The notes under the pieces are model-generated. The model had not been told where the DNA came from and made no database searches. It was given only the letters and a program-made list of their open reading frames with translations. Positions 17,564-27,815 of a DNA stretch of 64,000 bases are shown here, in pieces. How positions within the stretch are numbered: the stretch's first letter is position 1; every line of letters starts with the position of its first letter. The translations under genes were made by a program, and so were the position numbers. The stretch comes from Pantoea eucrina (GTDB lineage Bacteria; Pseudomonadota; Gammaproteobacteria; Enterobacterales; Enterobacteriaceae): assembly GCF_001691555.1 (NCBI RefSeq), contig NZ_MAYN01000008.1:2568892-2632891 (forward strand), read 5' to 3'.

Positions 17564-18406
17564 CTATTTCTCATTCTCCACCAGGCCACGCACAAACGCG
17601 CGCTGCATTACAAGAACCACCACAACCGGTGGGATCAGGGTTAATAACATCGCTGCCATCACTTCATTCCACTGCGTCGGGCCGCCGCTGGTATTGATCA
17701 TGCTTTTTACCCCCGCTACGGCGGTGCTCAGGCTGGCATCATTAATAATCAGCAGCGGCCAGAGATACTGATTCCAGCCATAGATAAACGTGATCACAAA
17801 CAGCGCGGCGAGGTTGGTTTTTGACAGCGGCAGGACAATGTCCCAAAAGAAGCGCATTGGTCCGGCACCATCAATGCGCGCGGCTTCAATCAGCTCATCC
17901 GGCAGCGACAGGAAAAACTGGCGAAACAGAAACGTGGCCGTTGCCGACGCCATCAGCGGCAGCGTCAGACCGCTGTAGCTGTCGAGCAGGTTGAGCGTGG
18001 CGATCACTTCTACCGTCGGAAAGATGCGCACTTCAACCGGCAGCATCAGGGTAATGAAAATCAGCCAGAAAAAGAGCGTGCGCAGCGGAAAACGAAACCA
18101 GACCAGCGCAAAGGCTGAGAGCATAGAGACGCTGATTTTGCCGAACGTAATTGCCAGCGCCATGATACAGCTGTTCAGCAGCATCATGCCAAACGCCGCG
18201 CTGCCGTTAACGCCCTGCGTCCAGATACGCGAGACGTTCTCCCAGAGATGCGTGCCGGGCACCAGCGTCATCGGGACCTGATAAACCGCGGTGTTATCCA
18301 GCGTGGCGGCTACAAAGGCCACATAGAGCGGAAACAGAATGGTCAGCACACCCAGAATCAGCAGAGTGTGGCTGAAGATATCCAGCCCGCGTCGGTTCTC
18401 AATCAT
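17564..18406 (-). CDS. ugpE: Glycerol-3-phosphate ABC transporter permease UgpE
   Basis: 280 residues with six hydrophobic segments, MalG-type permease. The EAA loop is [22 protein letters not shown]. It pairs with UgpA to form the inner-membrane channel. It overlaps ugpA by 4 bp (ATGA) and is directly followed by ugpC, giving tight translational coupling. Confidence 0.97.
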   Translation of the reverse strand: MIENRRGLDIFSHTLLILGVLTILFPLYVAFVAATLDNTAVYQVPMTLVPGTHLWENVSRIWTQGVNGSAAFGMMLLNSCIMALAITFGKISVSMLSAFALVWFRFPLRTLFFWLIFITLMLPVEVRIFPTVEVIATLNLLDSYSGLTLPLMASATATFLFRQFFLSLPDELIEAARIDGAGPMRFFWDIVLPLSKTNLAALFVITFIYGWNQYLWPLLIINDASLSTAVAGVKSMINTSGGPTQWNEVMAAMLLTLIPPVVVVLVMQRAFVRGLVENEK

Positions 18407-19293
18407 TGATATTGCACCTTACGCTCAACAAAGCGGAACTGCAGAATAGTCAGGCCAATCACCAGCAGCATCAGCACAACCGACTGCGCGGCAGATGAGG
18501 AGAGATCGAGACCGGTAAATCCTTCCCGATAAATTTTGTAGATAAGCGTGGTGGTAGACTGTACCGGCCCGCCACCGGTGGCGGCGTCAATGACCGGGAA
18601 GGTATCAAAGAAGGCGTAGACCAGATTGATCACCAGCAGAAAGAAGCTCACCGGCGTAATCAGTGGCAGTGAAAGATGAAAAAAGCGGCGTACCGGCCCG
18701 GCCCCGTCGATGGCTGCCGCCTCAATCAGCGACCTCGGAATCGACTGCAGCGCGGCGAAGAAAAACAGAAAGTTGTAGCTCATCTGCTGCCAGATAGAGG
18801 CGAGCACCACCAGAAACATTGCCTGACCGCTGTTCTGCGCATAATTCCAGTTATAGCCAGCCTGGTTGAGCAGATGACTGAACAGCCCAAGCCCCGGATT
18901 AAAGAGAAACATCCACAGCACCGCGGCGACCACCGGCGCCACCGCGTACGGCAGCAGCAGCAGGGTCTGGTAGAGTTTTTGCAGGCTTACGACATAGTCA
19001 ACCAGCGCTGCCAGCAGAAGCGAAAACAGCATGCCCAGTACCGTGACCAGCAGGCTGAAGACGATGGTGGTGCGGAACGAGTCGAGATAATACGGATCGC
19101 TGAACAGACGGCTGAAGTTTTCCAGCCCGACAAAGGTACTCGAGATGCCAAACGGATCGATGCTCTGCAGCGAATACCATAGCGCTTCTCCGGCGGGCCA
19201 GAGAAAGAAAATGGCGGTGATAATCAGCTGCGGTGCCATCAGCAAATAGGGCAGCAGCCGGGCACGAAAGACCGGACGAGACGATGAGGGCAT
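18403..19293 (-). CDS. ugpA: Glycerol-3-phosphate ABC transporter permease UgpA
   Basis: 296 residues (E. coli 295) with six membrane segments, MalF-type permease. The EAA loop is [22 protein letters not shown]. The opening [20 protein letters not shown] matches the family. It forms the membrane pore with UgpE. A stem-loop lies between ugpB and ugpA, suggesting step-down of expression after the binding protein. Confidence 0.97.
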   Translation of the reverse strand: MPSSSRPVFRARLLPYLLMAPQLIITAIFFLWPAGEALWYSLQSIDPFGISSTFVGLENFSRLFSDPYYLDSFRTTIVFSLLVTVLGMLFSLLLAALVDYVVSLQKLYQTLLLLPYAVAPVVAAVLWMFLFNPGLGLFSHLLNQAGYNWNYAQNSGQAMFLVVLASIWQQMSYNFLFFFAALQSIPRSLIEAAAIDGAGPVRRFFHLSLPLITPVSFFLLVINLVYAFFDTFPVIDAATGGGPVQSTTTLIYKIYREGFTGLDLSSSAAQSVVLMLLVIGLTILQFRFVERKVQYQ

Positions 19294-19313
19294 AGAAAAC
19301 TCACGCTGAAAGC

Positions 19314-19336
19314 GGGAGCGGCACAGCGCCGCTCCC
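19314..19336 (-). other. Stem-loop between ugpB and ugpA
   Basis: A perfect 9-bp stem GGGAGCGGC / GCCGCTCCC with a 5-nt loop sits in the 55-bp gap. There is no U-run. Hairpins at this place in importer operons commonly protect the upstream binding-protein message or reduce downstream transcription; that role is inferred. Confidence 0.65.
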
Positions 19337-19348
19337 GGTGGATCGGAT

Positions 19349-20665
19349 TTATTTCACCTGCTGTTCAAAACGGCGCAGCAGTGCGTTACCGCGTTTAACC
19401 GCATTATCCAGCGCCGCCTGTGGCGTCTGCTTGCCGGTCCAGACGCCTTCCAGCTCTTCATCCACCACCGTGCGGATTTGCGGCATGTTGCCGAGGCGCA
19501 TACCTTTGGTGTACGGCAGCGGATCTTTATTGAGCATCTGCCGGGTGGCGATATCCGCGCCCGGATTCTTCTCATAGAAGCCCTGCTTTCTGGTCAGCTC
19601 ATAGGCAGCGGTGGTGATAGGCAGGTAGCCGGTTTTCTGATGCCATTCGGCGGCAATCTCCGGCTGGGCGAGGAACTTCATAAACTCTGCCGCCCCTTTA
19701 TACGTGGCCGCATCTTTACCTTTCATCACCCACAGGCTGGCACCGCCAATAATGGCATTCTGCGGGGCCTCAGGTACGGTCTCGTCATACGGCATCATGC
19801 CGACGCCGAAGTTGAATTTGGCGTAGTGCTTGATATCCGCCAGCGAACCTGAGGAGGCGGTAGTAATACCGCAGTCGCCGTTGTAAAACTTGGCGGTTGG
19901 CTCATCTTTGCGCCCGAAGTAGGTGAAATCACCTTTTTTGTTCATCTCTTCGAGCATCTGAATATGCCGCACCTGTACCGGTTTATTAAACTCCAGCACC
20001 GCATCCGTGCCGTCGAAGCCGTTGTTTTTACTGGCTACCGGCAGCGCATGCCACGCGCTGAAGTTTTCAATCTGGATCCAGCCCTGCCAGCCGCTGGCAT
20101 AGCCGCAGCTCATGCCGGCTTTACGCAGCGCGGCAGCGTCTTTTGCCAGTTCCTGCCAGGTTTTCGGCGGCTGTTCCGGATCCAGCCCCGCTTTTTTAAA
20201 GGCATCTTTGTTGTAGTAGAGCACCGGCGTTGAGCTGTTAAACGGCTGAGAGATCAGCTGACCGCTGCTGTCGCTGTAGTAACCCGCCACGGCCGGCACA
20301 AACTGCTTCGCATCCATCTGCACGCCAGCCTGGCTGAACACTTCATGCACCGGCACAATCGCTTTTGAGGCCATCATGGTTGCCGTACCGACTTCATAGA
20401 CCTGCAGCAGCGCAGGCGCTTTGCCGGTGCGTACTGCTGCGATCCCCGCCGCCAGGCTCTGCTCGTAGTTACCTTTATAAGTGGGCACAATTTTGTAATC
20501 GGGATGCGCCTGGTTAAAACGCTGTGCCAGAGAGTCAACTTCTTTGCCTAACTCCCCTTCCATTGAGTGCCAGAAAGGGATTTCGGTCGCAGCCAGCGCG
20601 TTACCGCTGAGCGCCAGACCAAGCAACACACTCATCAGACGGGGACGAAGCGTTAAAGCGGTCAT
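19349..20665 (-). CDS. ugpB: Glycerol-3-phosphate-binding periplasmic protein UgpB
   Basis: 438 residues, the E. coli length. A signal peptide of about 25 residues ends at NALAA, and the mature protein begins [17 protein letters not shown]. It is an extracellular solute-binding protein family 1 fold that binds glycerol-3-phosphate and glycerophosphocholine. First gene of ugpBAECQ; a Pho box about 100 bp upstream indicates PhoB activation under phosphate limitation. Confidence 0.97.
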   Translation of the reverse strand: MTALTLRPRLMSVLLGLALSGNALAATEIPFWHSMEGELGKEVDSLAQRFNQAHPDYKIVPTYKGNYEQSLAAGIAAVRTGKAPALLQVYEVGTATMMASKAIVPVHEVFSQAGVQMDAKQFVPAVAGYYSDSSGQLISQPFNSSTPVLYYNKDAFKKAGLDPEQPPKTWQELAKDAAALRKAGMSCGYASGWQGWIQIENFSAWHALPVASKNNGFDGTDAVLEFNKPVQVRHIQMLEEMNKKGDFTYFGRKDEPTAKFYNGDCGITTASSGSLADIKHYAKFNFGVGMMPYDETVPEAPQNAIIGGASLWVMKGKDAATYKGAAEFMKFLAQPEIAAEWHQKTGYLPITTAAYELTRKQGFYEKNPGADIATRQMLNKDPLPYTKGMRLGNMPQIRTVVDEELEGVWTGKQTPQAALDNAVKRGNALLRRFEQQVK

Positions 20666-20760
20666 AAAGTTTTCCTGTGCTGTTAGGTACGCGCAATATC
20701 ACGCATTTTTTGTTCGCGGAGTAACATGACACGGGAAGATGATAGAAAAATAACCGAAAT

Positions 20761-20778
20761 ATGACAGAGATGTGACAC
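20761..20778 (-). promoter_or_regulatory. Pho box upstream of ugpB
   Basis: On the minus strand GTGTCACATCTCTGTCAT matches the 18-bp PhoB consensus CTGTCATAWAWCTGTCAY in 15 positions, with two TGTCA half-sites 11 bp apart. It ends 96 bp before the ugpB start codon. Further TGTCAT/TATCAT half-sites follow downstream, so more than one PhoB dimer may bind. Confidence 0.8.
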
Positions 20779-20856
20779 ACAGAAACGGGGCAGCCAGGGG
20801 GGAAAACGTGAACGCTGTGCACACTTTTTAGCAAAAAAACGCAGGCAGGGAGAAAG

Positions 20857-20881
20857 GCGGCCCGGCAGGATCCCGGGCCGC
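20857..20881 (-). terminator. Hairpin after livF
   Basis: A perfect 9-bp stem GCGGCCCGG / CCGGGCCGC with a 7-nt loop begins 7 bp after the livF stop. There is only a weak pyrimidine tract directly after it; a T7 run occurs about 20 bp further. It is likely the end of the liv transcript. Confidence 0.65.
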
Positions 20882-20888
20882 AGGCAGA

Positions 20889-21602
20889 TCAGGCGCCGAG
20901 ATAGGCGCTGCGCACCGCTTCATTGGAGAGCAGTGCTTCGCCACTGTCCTCCAGCACCACGTGGCCGTTTTCCAGCACGTAACCGCGATCGGCCAGCTTT
21001 AGCGCCTGATTGGCGTTTTGCTCAACGAGGAAGATGGTCATCCCCTCTTTACGCAGCTGCTCGATAGTGTCAAAAATCTGCTGGATGATGATAGGGGCCA
21101 GTCCGAGTGAAGGTTCATCCAGCAGCAGCAGGCGCGGCTGACTCATCAGCGCACGACCAATTGCCAGCATCTGCTGTTCACCGCCAGACATCGTGCCGGC
21201 ACGCTGCACTTTGCGCTCTGCCAGCCGGGGAAAGAGCTGATAAACCCGCTCGATGCGCGTCTGATACTCCTGCCGGCTGGCAAAAAAGCCGCCCATCGCC
21301 AGGTTCTCTTCCACCGTCATGCGGGAAAACACCCGGCGTCCTTCCGGCACAATAGCGATCGCCTCCCGCATGATTTTCGCCGTCTGCCAGTCGGTAATGG
21401 TTTTACCGTCAAATACAATGGTGCCGCTGGTGGCGCGCGGCTCACCGCACAGCGTGCCCAGCAGCGTGGTTTTGCCGGCACCGTTGGCACCAATCAGCGT
21501 GACGATCTCCCCCTGGCTGATATGCAGATTGATATTGTGCAGCGCCTGAATCGGGCCGTAGTGGGCGCTTACACCCTGCAGTGTTAACATCGGGTTTGCC
21601 AT
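20889..21602 (-). CDS. livF: Branched-chain amino acid ABC transporter ATPase LivF
   Basis: 237 residues, the E. coli length, starting at MANPMLTLQGVSAHYG with GAGG upstream; an ATG four codons earlier overlaps livG. Walker A is GANGAGKTT, the signature MSGGEQQMLAIGRAL, and Walker B LLLLDEP. It hydrolyses ATP with LivG to drive leucine, isoleucine and valine uptake through LivHM. Last gene of livKHMGF. Confidence 0.97.
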   Translation of the reverse strand: MANPMLTLQGVSAHYGPIQALHNINLHISQGEIVTLIGANGAGKTTLLGTLCGEPRATSGTIVFDGKTITDWQTAKIMREAIAIVPEGRRVFSRMTVEENLAMGGFFASRQEYQTRIERVYQLFPRLAERKVQRAGTMSGGEQQMLAIGRALMSQPRLLLLDEPSLGLAPIIIQQIFDTIEQLRKEGMTIFLVEQNANQALKLADRGYVLENGHVVLEDSGEALLSNEAVRSAYLGA

Positions 21603-21603
21603 C

Positions 21604-22371
21604 TTACGCCTCACCTAAATAAGCCCGGATCACATCCGGGTTGTTGCGAATCTGTTCCGGCGTACCGTTCGCCAGCGGCGTTCCCTGATTGACCACGTAG
21701 ATGCGATCGGAGATGCCCATAACCAGCTTCATATCGTGTTCAATCAGCAGTACTGACACCTTATGCTCGCTACGCAGCTCGGCGATCAGCGCATCCAGCT
21801 CATGCGTTTCACGCGGGTTGAGGCCTGCTGCCGGCTCATCCAGCATCAGGATCTCCGGGCGCGTGACCATGCAGCGGGCAATTTCCAGCCGGCGCTGCTG
21901 GCCGTAAGCGAGATTGCCCGCCTGGCGGTTTGCCAGCTCCAGCAGGCCGATACGCTCCAGCCAGGTTGCAGCGCGATCGAGCGCCTCGCTCTCGCCACGG
22001 CGAAACGCCGGGGTTTTTAACAGACCAGAAAAGACACCGCTTTTCAGATGCTGATGCTGTGCCACCAGCAGGTTTTCAATCACCGTCATCTCACGGAACA
22101 GACGCACGTGCTGGAACGTGCGCACGATGCCCATGCGCGCGATTTTCTGTCCCGGCAGGCCCTGCAGCGGCTGATCGCGCAGTGTGATCGTTCCGCCGGT
22201 AGGCTTATAAAAGCCGGTCAGGCAGTTGAACACGGTGGTTTTACCGGCCCCGTTTGGTCCGATAAGCGAAACAATCTCCTGCGGATGCAGCGCCAGTGCC
22301 ACATTGTTGACGGCCAGCAGGCCGCCAAAACGCATCATCAGGCCTTCAACGGCTAATAAAGGCTGACTCAT
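21604..22371 (-). CDS. livG: Branched-chain amino acid ABC transporter ATPase LivG
   Basis: 255 residues, the E. coli length. Walker A is GPNGAGKTT and Walker B EILMDEPA-like ([14 protein letters not shown]), with signature [15 protein letters not shown] in the degenerate form typical of LivG. It partners LivF as the second nucleotide-binding subunit. It overlaps livM by 4 bp and ends 1 bp before livF. Confidence 0.97.
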   Translation of the reverse strand: MSQPLLAVEGLMMRFGGLLAVNNVALALHPQEIVSLIGPNGAGKTTVFNCLTGFYKPTGGTITLRDQPLQGLPGQKIARMGIVRTFQHVRLFREMTVIENLLVAQHQHLKSGVFSGLLKTPAFRRGESEALDRAATWLERIGLLELANRQAGNLAYGQQRRLEIARCMVTRPEILMLDEPAAGLNPRETHELDALIAELRSEHKVSVLLIEHDMKLVMGISDRIYVVNQGTPLANGTPEQIRNNPDVIRAYLGEA

Positions 22372-23639
22372 GCCTGCTCTCCCTGTTTGCTCTGTTTCAG
22401 TTTCAGATGCGGACGCTTCATCGGCAGTAAACCCTGCGGACGCCAGATCATCATCAGCACCATCAGGCCGCCCAGCACCAGCATGCTGTACTCATTAAGA
22501 TCGCGCATCAGTTCACGCGACACCACCAGCAAAACAGCGGCGAGGATCACCGCCAGCTGAGACCCCATCCCGCCCAGTACCACGATAGCCAGTACAAAAG
22601 CGGACTCGACAAACGTAAACGACTCCGGACTGACAAAGCCCTGGCGTGCCGCAAACAGCGTGCCGGCAAAGCCTGCAAACACGGCGCTGATGGTAAAAGC
22701 GGTCAGCTTGATACGCGTCGGGCTCAGGCCCAGCGAGCGGCAGGCGATCTCATCTTCACGCAGCGCTTCCCATGCGCGGCCCAGCGGCATACGCAGCAGG
22801 CGGTTGATCACAAACAGCGTCAGCACTACCAGCAGCAGCGCCACCAGGTAGAGGAAAATCACGCGGTGGTTGGGATTGTAGGCAAGCCCCGTCAGTTCAT
22901 GGAACGTGGTCCATCCCCCTTCGCTGACGCGCCGGCCAAACTCAATGCCAAACAGGCCGGGCTTAGGGATCTGTGCGATACCGTTCGGCCCCCCGGTTAT
23001 GGAGGTGCTGTTGAGCAGCAAAATACGCACGATTTCACCGAAGCCGAGCGTAACAATCGCCAGATAGTCGCCGCGCAGGCGCAGCACCGGAAACCCCAGC
23101 ATCAGCCCAAAGGCGCCAGCCACGATGCCCGCCAGCGGCAGGCTTTCCCAGAAACCAAAACCGTAGTAGTGGTTCAGCAGCGCAAAAGTATAGGCACCAA
23201 TGGCATAAAAGCCGCCGTAGCCCAGTACCAGCAGCCCGGAGAGTCCGACCACTACGTTAAGCCCCAGGCCCAGCATGACGTAGATCAGCGTCAGCGTCGC
23301 AATGTCGATGCTGCCACGTGACGCAAACAGCGGCCACGCAACGGCAGCCACGATCAGCAGCGCCATCAGCAGCTTCTGCTTCGCAGTAGAGCCATCAAAC
23401 GTCGGCAGCACAAAGGCTTTACCGCTGCGGCGAAGCCGGCCTGCAAACAGCGGACGCAGCAGCTGAAAGATAAAGACCACCGCGCAGCCCACGAAGATCC
23501 AGTTCCAGCGAACGTCGCCCGCGCTGACAACAATCAGCCGGGTGCCATCCAGGTCCAGACGAACGCCCATAAAGAAGCTGGCCAGTACCAGCAGCATTGC
23601 CGCGGAAAGCACGGCGTTAAGCAGCCCGAGACGCTTCAT
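22368..23639 (-). CDS. livM: Branched-chain amino acid ABC transporter permease LivM
   Basis: 423 residues (E. coli 425), about 10 membrane segments. [27 protein letters not shown] contains the permease family signature; the N-terminal about 80 residues are the LivM-specific extension with two extra hydrophobic segments. It forms the inner-membrane pore with LivH. It overlaps both livG and livH by 4 bp (ATGA). Confidence 0.97.
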   Translation of the reverse strand: MKRLGLLNAVLSAAMLLVLASFFMGVRLDLDGTRLIVVSAGDVRWNWIFVGCAVVFIFQLLRPLFAGRLRRSGKAFVLPTFDGSTAKQKLLMALLIVAAVAWPLFASRGSIDIATLTLIYVMLGLGLNVVVGLSGLLVLGYGGFYAIGAYTFALLNHYYGFGFWESLPLAGIVAGAFGLMLGFPVLRLRGDYLAIVTLGFGEIVRILLLNSTSITGGPNGIAQIPKPGLFGIEFGRRVSEGGWTTFHELTGLAYNPNHRVIFLYLVALLLVVLTLFVINRLLRMPLGRAWEALREDEIACRSLGLSPTRIKLTAFTISAVFAGFAGTLFAARQGFVSPESFTFVESAFVLAIVVLGGMGSQLAVILAAVLLVVSRELMRDLNEYSMLVLGGLMVLMMIWRPQGLLPMKRPHLKLKQSKQGEQA

Positions 23640-24562
23640 ACTTTCTCTACCTCCGGGCGGCCCAGGATACCGGTTGGCATCACCAGCAATACCACGATCA
23701 GCAGCGCAAAGGAGACCACATCTTTATATTCCGTCGAGAGGTAAGCTGACGTCAGCGCTTCCGCAATGCCGAGTACCAGTCCGCCAATCATGGCGCCCGG
23801 AATACTGCCGATACCGCCCAGCACCGCTGCAGTAAATGCTTTCATGCCGGCCATAAAGCCGATAAACGGGTTGATTGAGCCGTAGAACTGCCCCAGCAGC
23901 ACGCCAGCAACCGCTGCCATAGCCGCACCAATCACAAAGGTCAGCGAAATGACGCGGTCGGTATTGATGCCCAGCAGGCTCGCCATTTTCAGATCTTCTG
24001 CGCAGGCGCGGCAGGCGCGGCCCATACGCGAATAGCGGATAAACAGCGTCAGCGCCAGCATTGCCAGAAACGTCACTACCCAGATCACCAGCTGCATGGT
24101 GGTGAGCGTGGCGGCGAAGCCGTTGCTTTCACCCAATGTCCACTGGCCGGTGATCAGACTCGGCAGCGCCAGATCGCGCGAGCCCTGGGTCAGGCTGACG
24201 TAGTTTTGCAGGAAAATAGACATCCCGATGGCGGAGATAAGCGCAATCAGCCGCTTGGAAGCGCGCACCGGTTTATAGGCGACGCGTTCAATACTCCAGC
24301 CGTAGGCGCTGGAGATGATCACTGCCATGATAAAACCGGCGGCAATCATCAGCCACGCGGTATCAATACCCATCATCATCAGGGCGGCAATGACAATAAA
24401 AGAGACATAGCTGCCGATCATATAGACCTCGCCGTGGGCGAAGTTGATCATGCCGATAATGCCATACACCATGGTGTAGCCAATGGCGATCAGCGCATAG
24501 GTGCTCCCGAGGGTCACCCCGTTGAACATCTGCTGAATAAAATAGAGAAACTGCTCGGACAT
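23636..24562 (-). CDS. livH: Branched-chain amino acid ABC transporter permease LivH
   Basis: 308 residues, the E. coli length, starting at [20 protein letters not shown]; five upstream in-frame codons are not conserved. Eight or so hydrophobic segments; [16 protein letters not shown] and [18 protein letters not shown] are highly conserved. Pore subunit with LivM. A pair of stem-loops separates it from livK. Confidence 0.97.
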   Translation of the reverse strand: MSEQFLYFIQQMFNGVTLGSTYALIAIGYTMVYGIIGMINFAHGEVYMIGSYVSFIVIAALMMMGIDTAWLMIAAGFIMAVIISSAYGWSIERVAYKPVRASKRLIALISAIGMSIFLQNYVSLTQGSRDLALPSLITGQWTLGESNGFAATLTTMQLVIWVVTFLAMLALTLFIRYSRMGRACRACAEDLKMASLLGINTDRVISLTFVIGAAMAAVAGVLLGQFYGSINPFIGFMAGMKAFTAAVLGGIGSIPGAMIGGLVLGIAEALTSAYLSTEYKDVVSFALLIVVLLVMPTGILGRPEVEKV

Positions 24563-24614
24563 AGTGAGGACCTGCAAGTGAATCAGAGATTCCCTCTCTG
24601 GGGTAAGAAAGGGT

Positions 24615-24679
24615 CAGGGAAGCAAACCGCTCGCAGCGCGTTTGCCTGCTCCCTGCCCCCGCCCGCGTACGGGAGGGGG
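24615..24679 (-). other. Two adjacent stem-loops between livK and livH
   Basis: The first (24615-24656) is a long imperfect hairpin with arms containing GCAAAC and GTTTGC flanked by AGGGA / TCCCT. The second (about 24656-24679) is CCCCCGCCCG-CGTA-CGGGAGGGGG with one bulge. They fill the 155-bp gap between livK and livH and could cap the livK mRNA, keeping the binding protein in excess. Their layout resembles interspersed intergenic repeats, but I cannot confirm other genomic copies. Confidence 0.6.
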
Positions 24680-24717
24680 AGATAGTTACGCTATAGGGTA
24701 TAACCGGTTAACAGCGA

Positions 24718-25845
24718 TTATTTCACTGCGGTTGATGAGCCATCTTTGTGCCATTTGAACACGCCGAACTCGAACCCTTTCAGATCGCCTTTCTGATCCC
24801 AGCTCAGGTTGCCCATCACGGTTGGCACCGGTGCGCCCTCTTTCAGGTTTTTGGCAATGGCATCGGGCTCGTCGCTCTTGCTGCGCTCAATACCCGCCAC
24901 CAGCGACTGGATCGCGGCATAGGTAGTCCAGACAAACGGACCGGTCGGATCTTTGCGGTTTGAGGCGCTGTTGCCTTTAATAGCATCAACAATTGCCTTG
25001 TTCTCTGGCAGCTGGTCATAACGCTTCGGCAGCGTAACGTACAGGCCTTCGGACGCATCACCCGCAATATTGGAGAGTGATGCGTTACCCACGCCCTCTG
25101 GCCCCATAAAGCCCGCTTTCAGGCCGGCCGTTTTTGCCTGACGCAGAATCTGCCCCAGCTCCGGGTAGTAGCCACCGTAGTAAACAAAGTCGACGTTCTC
25201 TTTCTTCAGACGGGCAATCAGCGTGGAGAAATCTTTATCGCCGGCAGTGATCCCCTCAAACAGCACCACGTTGCCGCCTTTGGCTTTCAGGGTTTTCTGC
25301 ACGGACTCTGCCAGACCCTGGCCGTACTGCTGCTTGTCATGCACAACGGCAATACGTTTCGGCTTGATCTGGTCCAGAATATAGGTCGCTGCCGTCGGAC
25401 CCTGATCGGAGTCGAGACCGGTGGTGCGCATAACGTCAGCATAGCCACGCGCCGTCAGTTCAGGGGCGGTGGCGGCCGGCGTGATCATCAGAATGCCTTC
25501 ATCGTTATAGATGTCAGACGCAGGCTGCGTAGAAGAAGAGCAGAGATGGCCGATAACATATTTAATGCCGTCGTTAACGACTTTGTTCGCAACCGCAACC
25601 GCCTGTTTCGGGTCACACGCGTCGTCATACTCCACGCCAACCAGCTTGTCGCCGTTTACGCCACCTTTGGCATTAATGTCTTTAATCGCCTGCGCTGCGC
25701 CCGTGAACTGCATATCACCATATTGCGCCACCGGGCCGGTTGCTGCACCTACGATAGCAATTTTGATATCAGCAGCCAGCGCGGCATGGCTCATTGCCAG
25801 CGCAACGCAGCCCGCCAGTAACGCGCGTCCTTTACTCATCTTCAT
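24718..25845 (-). CDS. livK: Branched-chain amino acid-binding protein LivK
   Basis: 375 residues. The signal peptide of 24 residues ends SHAALA, and the mature protein starts [14 protein letters not shown]. The two cysteines in DDACDPKQ and IGHLCSSS form the conserved disulphide of the LIV-binding family. In K-12 two paralogues exist, LivJ (Leu/Ile/Val) and LivK (Leu-specific); only this gene is present here, so it may serve both roles. Sequence and location upstream of livHMGF support the name livK, but ligand range cannot be read from sequence. Confidence 0.93.
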   Translation of the reverse strand: MKMSKGRALLAGCVALAMSHAALAADIKIAIVGAATGPVAQYGDMQFTGAAQAIKDINAKGGVNGDKLVGVEYDDACDPKQAVAVANKVVNDGIKYVIGHLCSSSTQPASDIYNDEGILMITPAATAPELTARGYADVMRTTGLDSDQGPTAATYILDQIKPKRIAVVHDKQQYGQGLAESVQKTLKAKGGNVVLFEGITAGDKDFSTLIARLKKENVDFVYYGGYYPELGQILRQAKTAGLKAGFMGPEGVGNASLSNIAGDASEGLYVTLPKRYDQLPENKAIVDAIKGNSASNRKDPTGPFVWTTYAAIQSLVAGIERSKSDEPDAIAKNLKEGAPVPTVMGNLSWDQKGDLKGFEFGVFKWHKDGSSTAVK

Positions 25846-26246
25846 GCGTACTTCCCCATCTGTTATGTCGTGTCTGTTGTGATTGGTTTTATTTCAGCCA
25901 GTGAAAGAAGAAACTGATTCAGATAGAAGGAGTTAGCGCTCTTATCTGGCTTTTTTTGTTAAAACAGCTTTATTTTCAGGTTATTAAACAGGAATTTTCT
26001 GCTGTAAATCAACTGACATATTCAGCAATGAGTAGCCTGAACAGCATAATACTCTGGAGGTTATGGCCGTAATTTGCGCACCAGGGCAGCGCGTTATGCT
26101 GGCTTATTCAGCAATCGTTGCGGGCTTACTCCACAATCCTGGCAAAGTGTCTGCCATTTGACCTGTTTTTATCGCAAAAAAGTGACAGCGCTCTGACTGT
26201 ATAAATTCGCTACACTATGCCCTTTCAGCCAGTACAGGTACGGGTT
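25846..26246. other. livK-panM divergent intergenic region
   Basis: 401 bp, AT-richer than its surroundings. It contains the livK leader with a C/A-rich stretch CACAACAGACACGACATA (minus strand, about 25862-25880) of the kind bound by the small RNA GcvB, and a plus-strand hairpin with U-run at 25920-25956. The panM promoter must lie toward its right end. I see no tRNA or credible small ORF. Confidence 0.6.
25920..25956 (+). terminator. Terminator-like hairpin in the livK leader region, plus strand
   Basis: CAGATA at 25920-25925 pairs with TATCTG at 25943-25948, with imperfect extension inside, followed by GGC and six Ts. No gene on the plus strand ends here, so it would terminate an unannotated plus-strand transcript or be fortuitous. 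Confidence 0.35.
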
Positions 26247-26642
26247 ATGAAACTCACTATTCAGCGTATCGTTTCACTTACGCCGCAGGATCGCATCGAC
26301 CTCGCTAAAATCTGGCCGCAGCAGGATATCGCGCAGCTGGAGAGCAGAATGAGTGATACGCAGCGGCTCTATGCCGCACGGTTTAACGACCGGCTGCTGG
26401 GCGCGCTGCAGCTGGAAATCCGCGGCACCCACGGCAAAATCACGCACTTTGAAGTACGCGAGGCCACGCGCCGGCGCGGCGTCGGGCGTTACTTACTGGA
26501 GGAGACTCTGGCGCAGAATCGTTCGCAGGCTCACTGGTGGATCGCTGATGATGGCTATGCTGACCAGGGGATCCGGGCGGCCTTTATGCAGGCATGTGGC
26601 TTCCGCGCGCAGGCGGACGGGTGGGTAAAAGAGACAGAGTAG
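26247..26642 (+). CDS. panM: Aspartate decarboxylase maturation factor PanM (PanZ)
   Basis: 131 residues (E. coli 127), starting MKLTIQRIVSLTPQDRIDL; an ATG ten codons earlier lacks a ribosome-binding site. A GNAT-like fold with the acetyl-CoA pocket RRRGVGRYLLEE (about 85-96). PanM binds acetyl-CoA and triggers self-cleavage of pro-PanD to form the pyruvoyl cofactor, so it controls beta-alanine and pantothenate supply. The location next to livK agrees with K-12. Convergent with rpoH. Confidence 0.92.
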   Translation: MKLTIQRIVSLTPQDRIDLAKIWPQQDIAQLESRMSDTQRLYAARFNDRLLGALQLEIRGTHGKITHFEVREATRRRGVGRYLLEETLAQNRSQAHWWIADDGYADQGIRAAFMQACGFRAQADGWVKETE

Positions 26643-26671
26643 AGCCGCGCGACCGGCCGGATGACAGACAT

Positions 26672-26700
26672 AAAAAAGGGCAACCCTGAGGTCGCCCTTA
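26672..26700 (-). terminator. Rho-independent terminator of rpoH
   Basis: On the minus strand AAGGGCGACC...GGTTGCCCTT followed by a run of six T. It starts 18 bp after the rpoH stop and is a standard intrinsic terminator. Confidence 0.9.
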
Positions 26701-26717
26701 TTGCGGTCTGCGGAATA

Positions 26718-27575
26718 TCAGGCTTCAATCGCCAAACGCAGCTTCTTCATCGCGTTCTTTTCCAGCTGACGCACGCGCTCTGCTGAGACGCCATAGCGGT
26801 CGGCCAGCTCCTGCAGCGTGGTTTTATTGTCATCATCCAGCCAGCGGGCACGGATGATATGCTGACTGCGCTCGTCCAGGCTGAGCATCGCATCACTCAG
26901 CTTATCAGCAGCGTGGGCGTCCCAGTTGTCCTCTTCGATACCGTCAGCGAAGTCTGACGTTTTATCCTGCAGGTAGAGCACGGGAGCCATTGGCTTGCCG
27001 TCGCCTGCCTCATCGTCAGAGGACATATCAAAGGTCATGTCCTGCGCCGCCATGCGCGACTCCATCTCCAGCACATCTTTGGTGCTGACGCCGAGCTCAC
27101 GCGCCACCATGTCAACTTCATCCTGATTAAACCAGCCCAGACGCTGCTTGGTTTTACGCAGGTTAAAGAACAGCTTACGCTGCGCTTTGGTGGTTGCGAC
27201 TTTGACAATGCGCCAGTTGCGCAGCACATATTCGTGGATCTCAGCTTTGATCCAGTGCACCGCAAATGAGACCAGACGCACGCCGACTTCCGGATTAAAG
27301 CGGCGCACCGCTTTCATCAGGCCGATATTGCCTTCCTGAATCAGATCCGCCTGTGGCAGACCATAACCTGCATAGTTACGTGCGATGTGAACAACAAAGC
27401 GCAGGTGTGACAGGATCAGCGTTTTCGCTGCATCCAGATCGCCCTGGTAATGCAGCCGCTCAGCCAGTGCTTTTTCCTCTTCTGCCGTCAATACCGGCCA
27501 GTTATTGGCAGCCCGAACGTAAGATTCCAGGTTGCCCAGAGGAGCAATCGCTAAAGTTTGCATTTCTTTGGTCAT
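26718..27575 (-). CDS. rpoH: Heat-shock sigma factor RpoH (sigma-32)
   Basis: 285 residues (E. coli 284). Region 2 includes [17 protein letters not shown]; the RpoH box [17 protein letters not shown] is residues 132-148, used in regulation by FtsH/DnaK; region 4 helix-turn-helix is at the C-terminus ([20 protein letters not shown]). It directs transcription of chaperone and protease genes. The first codons (ATGACCAAAGAAATGCAAAC) closely resemble the E. coli downstream box, so the RNA-thermometer control of translation is probably retained. A sigma-E promoter and a DnaA box lie upstream. Confidence 0.98.
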   Translation of the reverse strand: MTKEMQTLAIAPLGNLESYVRAANNWPVLTAEEEKALAERLHYQGDLDAAKTLILSHLRFVVHIARNYAGYGLPQADLIQEGNIGLMKAVRRFNPEVGVRLVSFAVHWIKAEIHEYVLRNWRIVKVATTKAQRKLFFNLRKTKQRLGWFNQDEVDMVARELGVSTKDVLEMESRMAAQDMTFDMSSDDEAGDGKPMAPVLYLQDKTSDFADGIEEDNWDAHAADKLSDAMLSLDERSQHIIRARWLDDDNKTTLQELADRYGVSAERVRQLEKNAMKKLRLAIEA

Positions 27576-27673
27576 TCAAACCCTCACAAATTCAATGGAA
27601 TTGCTGCGCGTGTCCTTGCGCAGACGTTACAGTATGTCAACGTCAGACGAAAACCAACAGCAATCTGTGCTAA

Positions 27674-27700
27674 TTAGACGCCGGGGTTATCCACAAGTTC
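27674..27700 (-). promoter_or_regulatory. Sigma-E promoter and DnaA box upstream of rpoH
   Basis: On the minus strand GAACTT (27695-27700) and TCTAA (27674-27678) are 16 bp apart, matching sigma-E GAACTT-N16-TCTGA. A perfect DnaA box, TTATCCACA on the plus strand at 27687-27695, lies in the spacer. Both features occur at E. coli rpoH P3. They are about 100-125 bp before the start codon. Confidence 0.85.
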
Positions 27701-27815
27701 AATTATAGCAGTGAATATTTTACACACAGGTGACAGCGGGGAAAATCGGAGCATTCCTCTGCGCCTGTACTGCTGGCAGCAGAGGAAGAGTATATCAAAA
27801 AATCGTTGCCATGGG

